The notes under the pieces: model-generated
What the model saw: only the letters and a program-made list of their open reading frames with translations
Told to the model about the DNA's origin: nothing
Database searches by the model: none
In this document: piece by piece, positions 1 to 8,707 of the stretch
Layout of the letters: every line of letters starts with the position of its first letter
Numbering within the stretch: the first letter of the stretch is position 1
Source of the DNA: Curtobacterium poinsettiae
GTDB lineage: Bacteria; Actinomycetota; Actinomycetes; Actinomycetales; Microbacteriaceae
NCBI RefSeq assembly: GCF_025677645.1
Contig: NZ_CP106879.1
Coordinates: 124,001-188,000 of the forward strand
DNA length: 64,000 bases
Direction of reading: 5' to 3'
Position numbers and translations under genes: made by a program

Positions 1-148
1 TGAAGCTGACGCGCTGGCCGAACTCGTAGTTCCGGACCGCGTCGTCGTCACCGACCGGGTACTCGACCACGCCGGTGCCCTCCCACACGCCGACCAGCCA
101 CGACAGCGGGACCAGTTCGGGGGCGAGGCCCTCGGGCAGCTCGATCAA
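1..148 (-). CDS. Nitrobindin-like (FABP-family, peroxynitrite isomerase-type) protein, partial
   Basis: Only the first 49 codons are in the window; the C-terminus lies beyond position 1. The visible N-terminus reads LIELPEGLAPELVPLSWLVG and continues with VWEGTGVVEYP. This matches the GxWxGxGxxxxP signature at the start of nitrobindin-type ten-stranded beta-barrel haem proteins, which in this family isomerise peroxynitrite to nitrate. The start is a TTG whose last two bases are the first two of the TGA stop of the upstream small membrane gene, so the two are probably translationally coupled. The haem-ligating C-terminal histidine cannot be checked. Confidence 0.75.
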   Translation of the reverse strand, partial: MIELPEGLAPELVPLSWLVGVWEGTGVVEYPVGDDDAVRNYEFGQRVSF

Positions 149-261
149 CGCTGACCCTTGAACAGCTTCACGACGACGACCACCGAGATGAACGCGATCG
201 CGAGCGACGCCAGGCCGAGGAGGCCGACGTAGAAGAGCTCGAGCGCAAGCAGCGAATCCAT
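145..261 (-). CDS. 38-aa single-span membrane protein
   Basis: A short ORF beginning MDSLLALELFY and ending VKLFKGQR. Residues 4-31 form one continuous hydrophobic helix and the end is basic, which suggests a single transmembrane segment with a cytoplasmic C-terminus. It is too short for most gene callers. It is supported by the stop/start overlap (TTGA) with the nitrobindin-like gene behind it, which implies the two are made together. No function is recognised. Confidence 0.6.
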   Translation of the reverse strand: MDSLLALELFYVGLLGLASLAIAFISVVVVVKLFKGQR

Positions 262-284
262 GCTCGGAGTCTACGCGGCTCGGC

Positions 285-578
285 TCAACGCGCCAGGAGC
301 ACCACCGCGGTGACGAGGACCACGACGAACGCGCCGGACGACGCGATGCTGATGCGCTCGACCAGGCCGTCCTTGGTGGCGGTGATGAGCTGCAGCACGA
401 AGCTGACCATCACGCAGGCGACGAAGACGAGCAGCAGCCAGGCGAACGCGTCGCGCTCGGCCAGGGTCAGCACGAGCACGGCCCCGACGACCGCCAGCAC
501 CCAGACCGGCAGGACGGACGTCAGCCGCAGGCGACGCTGGTCGGTGGGGGGCACGGGCTCGGTCACGCGCTCCATCAT
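285..578 (-). CDS. Small integral membrane protein (97 aa)
   Basis: Starting at the ATG-ATG pair (576-578 and 573-575), the product is 97 aa with three hydrophobic stretches (about residues 21-40, 46-68 and 81-95) separated by charged loops. A longer reading to 656 would add a low-complexity basic stretch and is unlikely. It is divergent from glnR. I do not recognise a family; it resembles the unnamed small membrane proteins common in Microbacteriaceae. Confidence 0.6.
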   Translation of the reverse strand: MMERVTEPVPPTDQRRLRLTSVLPVWVLAVVGAVLVLTLAERDAFAWLLLVFVACVMVSFVLQLITATKDGLVERISIASSGAFVVVLVTAVVLLAR

Positions 579-695
579 GGCAGGGGTGACGCCCGGCGCG
601 CGCTTGCGGCTTGCCGCGCAAACCGTCCGGCCGGATGAGGACTTCCCGAGCATCACTAGGATGTGTCCACGACGTCATCCACCTCCGGAGGTCCT

Positions 696-1379
696 GTGGC
701 ACAGCTCCTGGTACTCACCTCGACCGCGCCCGGAGACGTCCTGCCGAGCCTGGGCCTCCTGAGCCACCGGATCCGCCACGTGCCGGCCGAGGCCGCACAG
801 CTGGTGAACGCCCCGCAGAGCGACCTGATGTTCGTGGACGCCCGCACCGACCTGGTCAGCGCGAAGGCCCTGTGCAAGATCCTCGCCTCGTCGGGGTCGA
901 CCACGCCGATCGTGCTCGTCGTCACCGAGGGCGGGCTGACCGCGGTGAACAGCGACTGGAACGTCGACGACGTCGTGCTCGAGAGCGCCGGCCCGGCCGA
1001 GATCGACGCCCGCATCCGGCTGTCGGCCGGTCGTGCGGCGAAGGGCCAGACGAGCTCGAAGATCCAGGCATCCGGTGTCGTCATCGACGAGGCCAGCTAC
1101 TCGGCCAAGGTGCGCGGCCGGCCCCTCGACCTGACGTTCAAGGAATTCGAGCTCCTGCGCTTCTTCGCCACCCACCCGTCACGCGTCTTCACCCGCGAGC
1201 AGCTGCTCAGCGAGGTCTGGGGCTACGACTACTTCGGTGGCACCCGCACGGTCGACGTGCACGTCCGACGGCTGCGCGCCAAGCTCGGCGACCTCGAGTC
1301 GCTCATCGGCACCGTGCGCAACGTCGGGTACCGCTTCAACGTCTACGACGACGAGGCCGAGCGCCTGATGGGGCAGTAG
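696..1379 (+). CDS. glnR: GlnR-family winged-helix nitrogen regulator
   Basis: A 227-aa OmpR/PhoB-type regulator of the orphan GlnR class. The N-terminal half (residues 1-115) is a receiver-like domain with GlnR-type segments such as [31 protein letters not shown] and [13 protein letters not shown]. The C-terminal half (about 125-222) is the winged-helix domain ([39 protein letters not shown]). In other actinomycetes GlnR controls glutamine synthetase, ammonium uptake and nitrite reduction. The GTG at 696 is chosen because GGAGG lies 5 bases upstream; an in-frame GTG at 663 lacks a site. A TAGGAT -10 box sits at 657-662. The stop overlaps the mshD start. The glnR-mshD order is also found in Mycobacterium (Rv0818-Rv0819). 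Confidence 0.85.
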   Translation: MAQLLVLTSTAPGDVLPSLGLLSHRIRHVPAEAAQLVNAPQSDLMFVDARTDLVSAKALCKILASSGSTTPIVLVVTEGGLTAVNSDWNVDDVVLESAGPAEIDARIRLSAGRAAKGQTSSKIQASGVVIDEASYSAKVRGRPLDLTFKEFELLRFFATHPSRVFTREQLLSEVWGYDYFGGTRTVDVHVRRLRAKLGDLESLIGTVRNVGYRFNVYDDEAERLMGQ

Positions 1380-2200
1380 TGCTGCCCGACCTCGGCAGCT
1401 TCGTCGCCCCCGGCGAGGCTCCCCCGTTCTCCGACCAGACCCTGGTGGACGTCCGCGCGGGGCGCGCGACCGTCCTGACCGTCGATCACGGGGTCGCGGT
1501 GGTCCGTGACGGTGAGCTCGAGATGGTTGTCGCCCAGGAGGCCCGTGGCCAGGGCATCGGCACGGCCCTGGTGTCCCAGGCACTCGCGCTGGGCGGCGGG
1601 GCCGCTCCTCGGCTCGCCTGGGCGCACGGGGACCACCCGGCAGCACGGGCGCTGGCCGACCGGTTCAGCTGGCGTGCGGTCCGCACGCTGCTGCAGCTCC
1701 GAGCGCCGATCGACGAGGCCGGCGCCCCGGCTGTCGACGTGCCGGCCGGGTACAGCCTGTCCGCGTTCCGCCCCGGCACCGACGACGAGACCGACTGGCT
1801 CGCGCTCAACGCCGCCGCCTTCGCGCACCACCCCGAGCAGGGGCGGATGACGCTCGACGACCTGCACGCACGCGAGGCCGACGCCTGGTTCTCCGGCGAC
1901 GACCTGCTGCTGCTCCGAGACGCCTCCGGGCAGCTCGCCGGCTCGTGCTGGCTCAAGGTCGACGACGGCATCGGCGAGTTCTACGCCGTCGCCGTGCGGC
2001 CCGACCTGCAGGGGCAGCGCCTCGGTGGTGTGCTCATGCGCGCGGGCACCGCTCGGCTGCGCGGCCGCGGCCTGACCGCCGCCGCCCTGTACGTCGAGGG
2101 GGACAACGAGCCGGCGCTGGCGCTGTACCGGCGGTCGGGGTTCACGCAGTACGCGATCGACGTGCAGTACGCGGCGCCGGAGCAGGCCGCCGGCCGGTAA
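1379..2200 (+). CDS. mshD: Mycothiol synthase-like tandem GNAT acetyltransferase
   Basis: A 273-aa protein with two GNAT folds in tandem, as in MshD, which acetylates desacetylmycothiol in the last step of mycothiol synthesis. The acetyl-CoA loops are visible in both halves: EARGQGIGTALV at about residue 55 and RPDLQGQRLGGVLM at about 205. The C-terminal domain also has the LYVEGDNEPALALYRRSGF signature. The GTG start at 1379 uses the last base of the glnR TAG stop. It is slightly shorter than typical MshD (about 300 aa). Other msh genes are not in the window, so the assignment rests on domain architecture and synteny with glnR. Confidence 0.8.
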   Translation: MLPDLGSFVAPGEAPPFSDQTLVDVRAGRATVLTVDHGVAVVRDGELEMVVAQEARGQGIGTALVSQALALGGGAAPRLAWAHGDHPAARALADRFSWRAVRTLLQLRAPIDEAGAPAVDVPAGYSLSAFRPGTDDETDWLALNAAAFAHHPEQGRMTLDDLHAREADAWFSGDDLLLLRDASGQLAGSCWLKVDDGIGEFYAVAVRPDLQGQRLGGVLMRAGTARLRGRGLTAAALYVEGDNEPALALYRRSGFTQYAIDVQYAAPEQAAGR

Positions 2201-2248
2201 CATTGCATGGTCGGCAAGGGGTCGGCCAACGGGGGGATCGGGGAACGC

Positions 2249-4267
2249 GTGGCGCAGGACCGGCAAGGGCAGTACGGCCAGGGCGAACCGCTCGGTGCGT
2301 CCTACCGACTGGTCGAGCTCCTCGGCACCGGCGCCACCGGAGAGGTCTGGCGGGTCGAGCACTCCGCGACCGGCGAGGCCTTCGCGGCCAAGCTCCTGCG
2401 TGCCGAGCTCGCCGCCGACCCGCAGATCGTCGAGCGCTTCGTCCGCGAACGCTCGGTGCTCCTCGCCCTGCAGCACCCGTCCATCGTGCGCGTCCGCGAC
2501 CTGGTCGTCGAGGGCGACCGGCTCGCGATCGTCATGGACCTGGTGCCGGGTGGGTCCGCCCGCGATCTGCTCGCGTCGAACGGTCCGCTCCTGCCGCGGG
2601 ACGCCCTGACGATCACCGCCGAGACCCTCGACGCACTCACCGCGGCGCACGAGCAGGACGTCACCCACCGTGACGTGAAGCCCGACAACGTCCTGCTCCA
2701 GACCACCTGGGCTCCCGGCGCCACCGGCGACGTCCGGGTCACCGACTTCGGCATCGCGTCGGTCGTCGCCGAACGCGAACGCACGACCACCGGACTCCTC
2801 GGCACACCGCAGTACATGGCCCCCGAGTCGATCAGCCACGGCCGCTCCGGCCCGGCCGCCGACGTCTACGGCGCCGGGGTCATGCTCTACGAGCTGCTGT
2901 CCGGCCGCACACCCTTCGCCGGCCCCGGCACGGACTTCGCCGTGGCCTACCGGCACGTCACCTCGAACCCGCCGCCGCTCGACGTGCCCGATGCCCTGTG
3001 GTCGGCGGTGTCCGCGCTGCTCGCGAAGGACCCGAACGCCCGTCCGTCCGCTGCAGACGCTGCGGCGACCCTGCGTCGGCTCGCCCGTTCCCTCGCGTCG
3101 GCACCCGCGCTGGCCGCTTCCAGCGACCCGGACTCGTTCGACGAGGTCGAGCGTCCGGCGACCGTCGTCCGTGGGGTCCGTCCCGAGAACGCGACGGGAT
3201 CCCGGACCACCGCCACCGGGGACGACGCAGCGGTCGTCGGGCCGGCCCCGGAGCTCGGCCCCGCCGGGTCGCAGACCGTCATCCGGCCGATGGCGCGGCA
3301 GCCGCTGCCCGCCGCACCGGCCGCTGCGCCCGAACCGACGCGTCGGTTCGCCCGCCCCGAGTGGCTGACCGACCGTGCGCTCCTGTTCGGCGGCATCGGC
3401 GTCGTGCTCGTCGCCGCGCTGGTCGTCGGTGGCGTCGTGTGGCTGCCCGGGGCCCTCCGGAAGACGCCGGGCACCGGTACCGCGACCGCAGAGGCAGCCA
3501 ACGCCTACCAGCAGGACCGGCCACTGCCCACCGGGCTGGCGACCACACGGCGCGCCACCATCGACCCGGCGAAGGGCACCGTGGACCTGCGCGTCACGTA
3601 CGCGGCGCAGGCGGCCACCCTCAGCGGACCGTTCCTCGAGGTGCTGCCGGGTGCTCGCTCGGGAGCCTCCTGCCCCGCCGTCACCTGGTCCGGCGAGGGC
3701 ATCACCGCGAAGCGCAACCAGCCGTCACTGACCGGCGTGGACACCGCGTGCGCGTGGAGCCTGTCCGGCGTCGAGGTCCCCGCCGGCGGAGACGTCACGG
3801 TCGAGGCCTCGGTGCCGCTCTCCTCCGTCAAGGACGGCGCAGCGCTGCAGACCTGGCTCGACGGCGTCGGCGAGGCGACCACCGCAGCCGTGACCGACGA
3901 CGCCGTGCGCGGGACCGCCTACCCCGTCCAGCGGCTGCAGGGCGTCGAGGTCCGGACACCCGACCGGACGGTCAGCCAGACCGCACTGCCGGTGACCCTG
4001 GTGCCGGTCTGGCCGAACGGTGCCGACGAGCTCAACCCGCTCTACCGCAGTCCGAGCAGCGGACGCCCGTCGCAGATGCTCGTCGACGTTGCCGGAGGGG
4101 AGTCCGGCGTGCGGTTCGCCGACGGCTGCTCGGGCGCGCTGGCGGTGTCGTCGGACGGCCTCGTGGTGACCGCACTCTCCGTCGCCCCATCGTGCACCGT
4201 CCGGGCGACGGTGGGGAACTTCACGAACCTCGAGAGCTCGCCCTTCGGGATCACGACGCGCGACTGA
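2249..4267 (+). CDS. Transmembrane Ser/Thr protein kinase
   Basis: A 672-aa eukaryotic-type kinase. The cytoplasmic catalytic domain (about residues 18-290) has the glycine loop GTGATGEVW, the ATP lysine in FAAKLL, the catalytic loop HRDVKPDN, the DFG motif and the APE motif. A Pro/Ala linker follows, then one transmembrane helix at about 378-398, and an extracellular region of about 270 residues with no PASTA repeats. The GTG at 2249 is preferred because of a GGGGGGAT upstream; an in-frame ATG at 2207 follows a TAACAT box too closely. It converges on an FHA-containing T7SS ATPase gene. FHA domains bind phosphothreonine, so regulation of that ATPase by this kinase is plausible but not shown. 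Confidence 0.85.
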   Translation: MAQDRQGQYGQGEPLGASYRLVELLGTGATGEVWRVEHSATGEAFAAKLLRAELAADPQIVERFVRERSVLLALQHPSIVRVRDLVVEGDRLAIVMDLVPGGSARDLLASNGPLLPRDALTITAETLDALTAAHEQDVTHRDVKPDNVLLQTTWAPGATGDVRVTDFGIASVVAERERTTTGLLGTPQYMAPESISHGRSGPAADVYGAGVMLYELLSGRTPFAGPGTDFAVAYRHVTSNPPPLDVPDALWSAVSALLAKDPNARPSAADAAATLRRLARSLASAPALAASSDPDSFDEVERPATVVRGVRPENATGSRTTATGDDAAVVGPAPELGPAGSQTVIRPMARQPLPAAPAAAPEPTRRFARPEWLTDRALLFGGIGVVLVAALVVGGVVWLPGALRKTPGTGTATAEAANAYQQDRPLPTGLATTRRATIDPAKGTVDLRVTYAAQAATLSGPFLEVLPGARSGASCPAVTWSGEGITAKRNQPSLTGVDTACAWSLSGVEVPAGGDVTVEASVPLSSVKDGAALQTWLDGVGEATTAAVTDDAVRGTAYPVQRLQGVEVRTPDRTVSQTALPVTLVPVWPNGADELNPLYRSPSSGRPSQMLVDVAGGESGVRFADGCSGALAVSSDGLVVTALSVAPSCTVRATVGNFTNLESSPFGITTRD

Positions 4268-4330
4268 GCGCGTCCGTCGCGCGCGTCCATCGCGCGCGTC
4301 CATAGCGCGCGTCCATCGCGCGACTGAGCG
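4256..4330. repeat. Short tandem repeats after the kinase stop codon
   Basis: Three tandem 13-bp units at 4278-4290, 4291-4303 and 4304-4316 (CGCGCGCGTCCAT; the third differs at its first base). They are bracketed by two copies of GCGCGACTGAGCG about 60 bp apart, the first of which contains the kinase TGA stop. The array looks like slippage or tandem duplication of the 3' end of the kinase gene. Confidence 0.7.
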
Positions 4331-4340
4331 TGACCAGCAG

Positions 4341-4386
4341 ACGGACTGGAGGCCCGTGGCGGCGTCGCCACGGGCCTCCAGTCCGT
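4341..4386. terminator. Perfect 20-bp hairpin between convergent genes
   Basis: A perfect inverted repeat with 20-bp arms (4341-4360 and 4367-4386) and a 6-base loop, lying between the convergent kinase and ATPase genes. Its core CTGGAGGCCCG recurs at several other gene ends in the window. It probably acts as a bidirectional terminator. Confidence 0.8.
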
Positions 4387-4398
4387 CAGCCGGTTGGG

Positions 4399-7300
4399 TC
4401 AGCTGCCTGCGGACGCGGTCTGGACCAGGCGGACGGCCCCGCCGGACGACGCGTAGCCGCGACCCACGGTCATCGCGACCGGTGCACGGCGCGGGAGGGT
4501 GACGCCGAGCAGCTCGCCGTCGTAGTCGACGTCCGGCTGCAGGAGCACACCGCACCGCGACTTGCGGACGGCGCGGGTCCAGTGGCTGTAGAGCGACCGG
4601 AGGTCGGCGGACCGCCCGGCGGCGACCACGCACAGACCGGGACGCTCCGTCGCGAGCAGGGTGGCGATCGCCTGGTCGCCGTCGTCGAAGCGTTCGGCGT
4701 CGTCGATGAGCAGCAGGACCGGACCGCGCTCGAGCCGCAGCCCGGCCAGCAGTGCGGGGACCTCGTCGGCCCCGACGGCGATGCGGTCGAACGAACCGGA
4801 GGCGAGGGGCGAGCGGCGATCGCAGATCGCCCAGACCGCGGGCCGCACCCCCTCGGCCGCACGCGCGAGTGCAGCGAGCGCCAGCAACGCCGTCGACTTG
4901 CCGGACCGGGCCGGGCCCGCGACGAGCACGTGTTCGCCGTCGTAGACCTCGAGTGCTGCTGGTCGGAGGTCGTCCTCCGCGATCCCGATGGGCAGCCGCC
5001 ACGGTTCGCCCGCGAACACCGCACCTGCGCCGAGTTCGTCGACCAAGACAGCGTCGGGCAGCCGGCCGACCGCACTCGCCTTCGGGGCGGTGCCGGACCA
5101 GCGTTCCGCGAGGCGCTCGACCGCCTGCGCGAGCGGGACGTCGGGCGTCGCCACGTGCGACTGCAGGCGCAGGACGGAGTCGATGAAGCGGCCCGGCACC
5201 GGCGGTGGGACGTCCTTGGGGCGGACACCGATCGAGGCGTAGTCGTAGGGGTCCGCCAGGCGGAACATCCACTTCTGGGTGGTCACTTCGTCCATCGCGG
5301 ACGGCACGGCCTTGGCCCGCGTCGTCGAGACGGCGAACGAGATGCCCAGCGCAGGCCCCTCGGCGTAGACGCGGTACAGGGCGTCGAGCAGCAGCTGGCC
5401 CTCGAAGTCCTGGTACTCGTCGCGCAGTGCCGCGAGACCGTCGATCAGCACGATGGCGCGCCGGCCTCCCGGAGTGGCACGACGGCGCTCGAGCTCGACG
5501 CGCAGGTGGCGGAGGAACCGCGCCTGCAACTCCCCCGCGCCGGCACCGGAGCCGACGTAGGCCGTGGTGTGCGGCAGCCGGGCGAGCGGAGCCAGGTCGC
5601 CTGGACCCATGTCGAGCACCAGCAGGTCGAGGTCGTCCGGGCTCGTCGCGGCGGCGAGCTGCAGGGCGAGGGTGGCGAGCGCCGTGCTCGTCCCGCTGCC
5701 GGGGATGCCCATGAGCATGAGGTTGCCCTCGTCGAGGTCCCATCCGGTGGTGACCTGACGCTGGTGGTCGGGGTCGTCCGCCAGGGCGACGGGCACCGTC
5801 CGCGACGTGTCAGCGGCGTCGGCTGCCGCCAGCGCACCCAGCTCGACGCGGTCGCCGAGTGCCTCGGGCCAGATCGGGCGCGGCGGAGCGTGGCCGGCGG
5901 CGGCGTTCGCCTGCCCGATCGACTCGATGAGCAGGTCGAGGTCGGTCACGTCGGACGCCGTCGGAGCCGGGGCGGGCATCGGCGCGGGAACGCCGAAGAC
6001 GTCCGTCGGGCGGACGGACACCGGCTGTTCGGCGCGTTCGTCACGGGCGCGGCCGGTGACGAGGGCTGTCTGCACCGGGGTGATGTCGTCCTGCCCCAGC
6101 TTCACGTAGGCGCGACCGGTCTGCTGGCGACCGATGCCGGCGGCGGCGGGGACCCCGATCACGTTGGTGGAGTCCTCGCGGCTCTGCACCCGCAGCGCGA
6201 CGCGCATGTTGGTGTTCGCCAGGATGTCCTCGCTCACCACGCCGGCCGGTCGCTGGGTGGCCAGGATCATGTGGACGCCGAGTGTGCGCCCGACCGCGGC
6301 GACGGCGACGAGCGAGGTCAGGACGTCGGGGAAGTCCTTCGCCAGCATCGCGAACTCGTCCACGACGAGGAGCAGGCGCGGCATCGGCTCGTCCGGCTTC
6401 GTCGCGAGGTAGGCGTCGAGGTTGTCGATGTCCGCTCCGGCCGCGGCGAACACCCGCTGCCGTCGCTCGAGCTCGGCCTCGAGCGCCCGGATCGCCCGGT
6501 CGGCGAGCTGCTCGTCGAGGTTGCTGATCGTGCCGATGGTGTGCGGCAGCCGCTCGCAGGCGGCGAACGCGGCCCCGCCCTTGAAGTCCACGAGCAGGAA
6601 GTTCAGGCGCGTGGGGTCGTTCCGCGCAGCGAGCCCGGCAACCAGTGACCGCAGGAACTCGCTCTTGCCCGAACCCGTCGTGCCACCGACCAGGCCGTGT
6701 GGTCCGTCGCGGACGAGGTCGATCTCGAGGACGCCGCTCTCCGACGACCCGATCGGGGTCGAGAAGCCGGTGCGGGCGTCCCAGGCCGCGCGGATCGCAT
6801 CGGCGGGGTTCGTGCCCGTCGGGGTTCGCTCGACCGTGTCGTCCCCCGCGAGCAGCTCCGGCAGGCGGACGAGCGACGGCAGCGACGCACCCGGCACCAG
6901 CAGTTCGGGATCGTCGAAGTGCGCCACGCTGCGGGCGCTCCGTTCGGCCGTCTCGACGCTGAGGCCGGCGAGCACGACGTCCTCGACGCGGGTCCGGTCC
7001 TCCGGCCGGTAGACCGTCGCTGCGGCGTCGGCACCGACCGTGATGATCGTCGTGCAGGCTGCGGGGAGCTGCTGCTCGTTGGTCGCGACGACGATGCCGC
7101 TCACCCGTCGGGGCTGCTCGCCGGGACGGAGCGGCTGTCCGGGCACGGTGCGGCCTTCGCCGAGCAGGTTCCGGGCAGGTGCGTCGCGGCCTTCGGTGAG
7201 CACTTCGGAGTCGACCACGACGAGCAGGTTCGGGGTCGGGAGTTCGTCGAGCGACTCCCGCAGTCCCCGGAGCATCGCCGCGCTCTGGTCGCGCTGCGCC

Positions 7301-8670
7301 GACATCCACCGGGCACCGGTACTGCTCCCCGCCACGCGCGCGTGCGGCAGCCAGGAGGCCCAGCCCCAGTCGTCCGCGCGGCCGGCGTCGCAGAAGACAC
7401 CCACCGTCAGGTCCGCGGGCCCGCAGTGCACGGTGGCCTGCGTGAGCAGACTCCGCGCCAGTGCGAGCGCGCCCTCGCGGTCGCCGACGATCCCGACGAC
7501 GCCGGCGTCGGACAGGTCCGCCACGACGGGCGCAGCGGTGAGGCGGCTGTCGGCGATGGCGGCCTTCGCCTCGTCCTCGAGCTTGGACGACGCCGCCCGC
7601 TGATCGAGTCCGGGGCGCCACGGTGCGTCACCGGTGCCGGCGTGCAGGCTCAGGAAGTCGGCGTCCTCGGAGCGCCGCTGCCACAGCAGGGTGGTGGGGA
7701 GCTCGGCCCGGCGGACGACGGTGGCCGGGTCGGGGACGAGTTCCTGCCGACGGGCGGCCTCGACCGCTGCGGCCTCGGCGATCTCACCGCGGAAGGACTC
7801 CACCGCCTCGGCGAAGCGAGTGTCCTCCTCCTTCAGGTTCTTCGACCGACGGTGCTTCTGCTCGAACCACATGCCGATCGCGGTGACCGGCGACAGCAGC
7901 GCGAACAGGGCGAACCGGGCGTCGCCGAGCAGGAGCACCATCGCGCCGGCGAGGACCAGTGGCGCTGCGACGGTGATCCAGCTGAACTTCGAGGCCTGCG
8001 GGACCTCGCGCTTGGCCGGTGGGTCGACGGTCTCGGTCTCGGTGTTCCGCCCGGCTCGGGGCGGGCGGTTGAACGGCGCGGTCGCCGCGGGCGTCAGGTT
8101 GGCCATCGAGCCCGCGGCCGGCACCGGTACCTCGTCCAGCGCTGGCCGGACCAGCAGCACGGCTCCGCCCACGATGACGCTCGTGGTGCCGGTGAGCAGC
8201 ACGCCGTCAGCGTCGATGCGCTCACCCGCGATCACGGTCCCGTTCGTCGAACCTGCGTCGCGCACCCGGACCCCGTCGTCCTCGTGCTCGATCGTGCAGT
8301 GTTCCCACGAAGCGCTCTCGGTGGGCAGCACGACATCGGCTTGCGGTGCCCGACCCACGACGAGCTCCCGGCTGCGCGGGACCGGTACGACGAGACCCGC
8401 GTCGAGTCCGCCGGCGAGGGTGACGCTCCACCCGTCGATCGTCTGCGGCCGCTCCTGCGGTGCGCGGCCGATGCGGGACCCCTCGAGCAGGACGAGGTCA
8501 CGCAGCGGGGTGCCCGCGCTGGTGCGGTGGCCGTCGACCGCGAGGGTCGTCTCGGCCGCGAGCTCGACACCGATCGCCGCCGCGATGAGCTCCCCCAGCG
8601 AGGACGCGCCAGACCACCCGTCGACCTCGACCGCTTCACGTCGGTCGTCGAGCTCGATCAGCAGGCGCAT
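4399..8670 (-). CDS. T7SS EssC/EccC-type FHA-FtsK/SpoIIIE ATPase
   Basis: A 1423-aa membrane ATPase that would power export of WXG100-type proteins. In order: a ubiquitin-like N-terminus (1-80); an FHA domain (about 83-178) with VVGRAP, a conserved His in WEHCTIE and GSTNGT; two transmembrane helices (about 230-249 and 252-270); then three FtsK-like domains. D1 (about 663) has an intact Walker A (GTTGSGKSE) and Walker B (LLLVVDEFAM). D2 (about 992) reads GIPGSGTST, so the Walker lysine is replaced by Thr. D3 (about 1255) has GPARSGKST and LLLIDDAE. The order FHA-TM-FtsKx3 follows Firmicutes EssC more than mycobacterial EccC. The ATG at 8670 follows GAGAAGGA; a longer reading to 8937 is low-complexity. 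It heads the 3' end of a three-gene unit. No EccB, EccD, EccE or mycosin gene lies in this window. Confidence 0.9.
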   Translation of the reverse strand: MRLLIELDDRREAVEVDGWSGASSLGELIAAAIGVELAAETTLAVDGHRTSAGTPLRDLVLLEGSRIGRAPQERPQTIDGWSVTLAGGLDAGLVVPVPRSRELVVGRAPQADVVLPTESASWEHCTIEHEDDGVRVRDAGSTNGTVIAGERIDADGVLLTGTTSVIVGGAVLLVRPALDEVPVPAAGSMANLTPAATAPFNRPPRAGRNTETETVDPPAKREVPQASKFSWITVAAPLVLAGAMVLLLGDARFALFALLSPVTAIGMWFEQKHRRSKNLKEEDTRFAEAVESFRGEIAEAAAVEAARRQELVPDPATVVRRAELPTTLLWQRRSEDADFLSLHAGTGDAPWRPGLDQRAASSKLEDEAKAAIADSRLTAAPVVADLSDAGVVGIVGDREGALALARSLLTQATVHCGPADLTVGVFCDAGRADDWGWASWLPHARVAGSSTGARWMSAQRDQSAAMLRGLRESLDELPTPNLLVVVDSEVLTEGRDAPARNLLGEGRTVPGQPLRPGEQPRRVSGIVVATNEQQLPAACTTIITVGADAAATVYRPEDRTRVEDVVLAGLSVETAERSARSVAHFDDPELLVPGASLPSLVRLPELLAGDDTVERTPTGTNPADAIRAAWDARTGFSTPIGSSESGVLEIDLVRDGPHGLVGGTTGSGKSEFLRSLVAGLAARNDPTRLNFLLVDFKGGAAFAACERLPHTIGTISNLDEQLADRAIRALEAELERRQRVFAAAGADIDNLDAYLATKPDEPMPRLLLVVDEFAMLAKDFPDVLTSLVAVAAVGRTLGVHMILATQRPAGVVSEDILANTNMRVALRVQSREDSTNVIGVPAAAGIGRQQTGRAYVKLGQDDITPVQTALVTGRARDERAEQPVSVRPTDVFGVPAPMPAPAPTASDVTDLDLLIESIGQANAAAGHAPPRPIWPEALGDRVELGALAAADAADTSRTVPVALADDPDHQRQVTTGWDLDEGNLMLMGIPGSGTSTALATLALQLAAATSPDDLDLLVLDMGPGDLAPLARLPHTTAYVGSGAGAGELQARFLRHLRVELERRRATPGGRRAIVLIDGLAALRDEYQDFEGQLLLDALYRVYAEGPALGISFAVSTTRAKAVPSAMDEVTTQKWMFRLADPYDYASIGVRPKDVPPPVPGRFIDSVLRLQSHVATPDVPLAQAVERLAERWSGTAPKASAVGRLPDAVLVDELGAGAVFAGEPWRLPIGIAEDDLRPAALEVYDGEHVLVAGPARSGKSTALLALAALARAAEGVRPAVWAICDRRSPLASGSFDRIAVGADEVPALLAGLRLERGPVLLLIDDAERFDDGDQAIATLLATERPGLCVVAAGRSADLRSLYSHWTRAVRKSRCGVLLQPDVDYDGELLGVTLPRRAPVAMTVGRGYASSGGAVRLVQTASAGS

Positions 8671-8707
8671 GCTCGCGGTGTCCTTCTCGGGGTTGTGCGT
8701 GGGTGGG

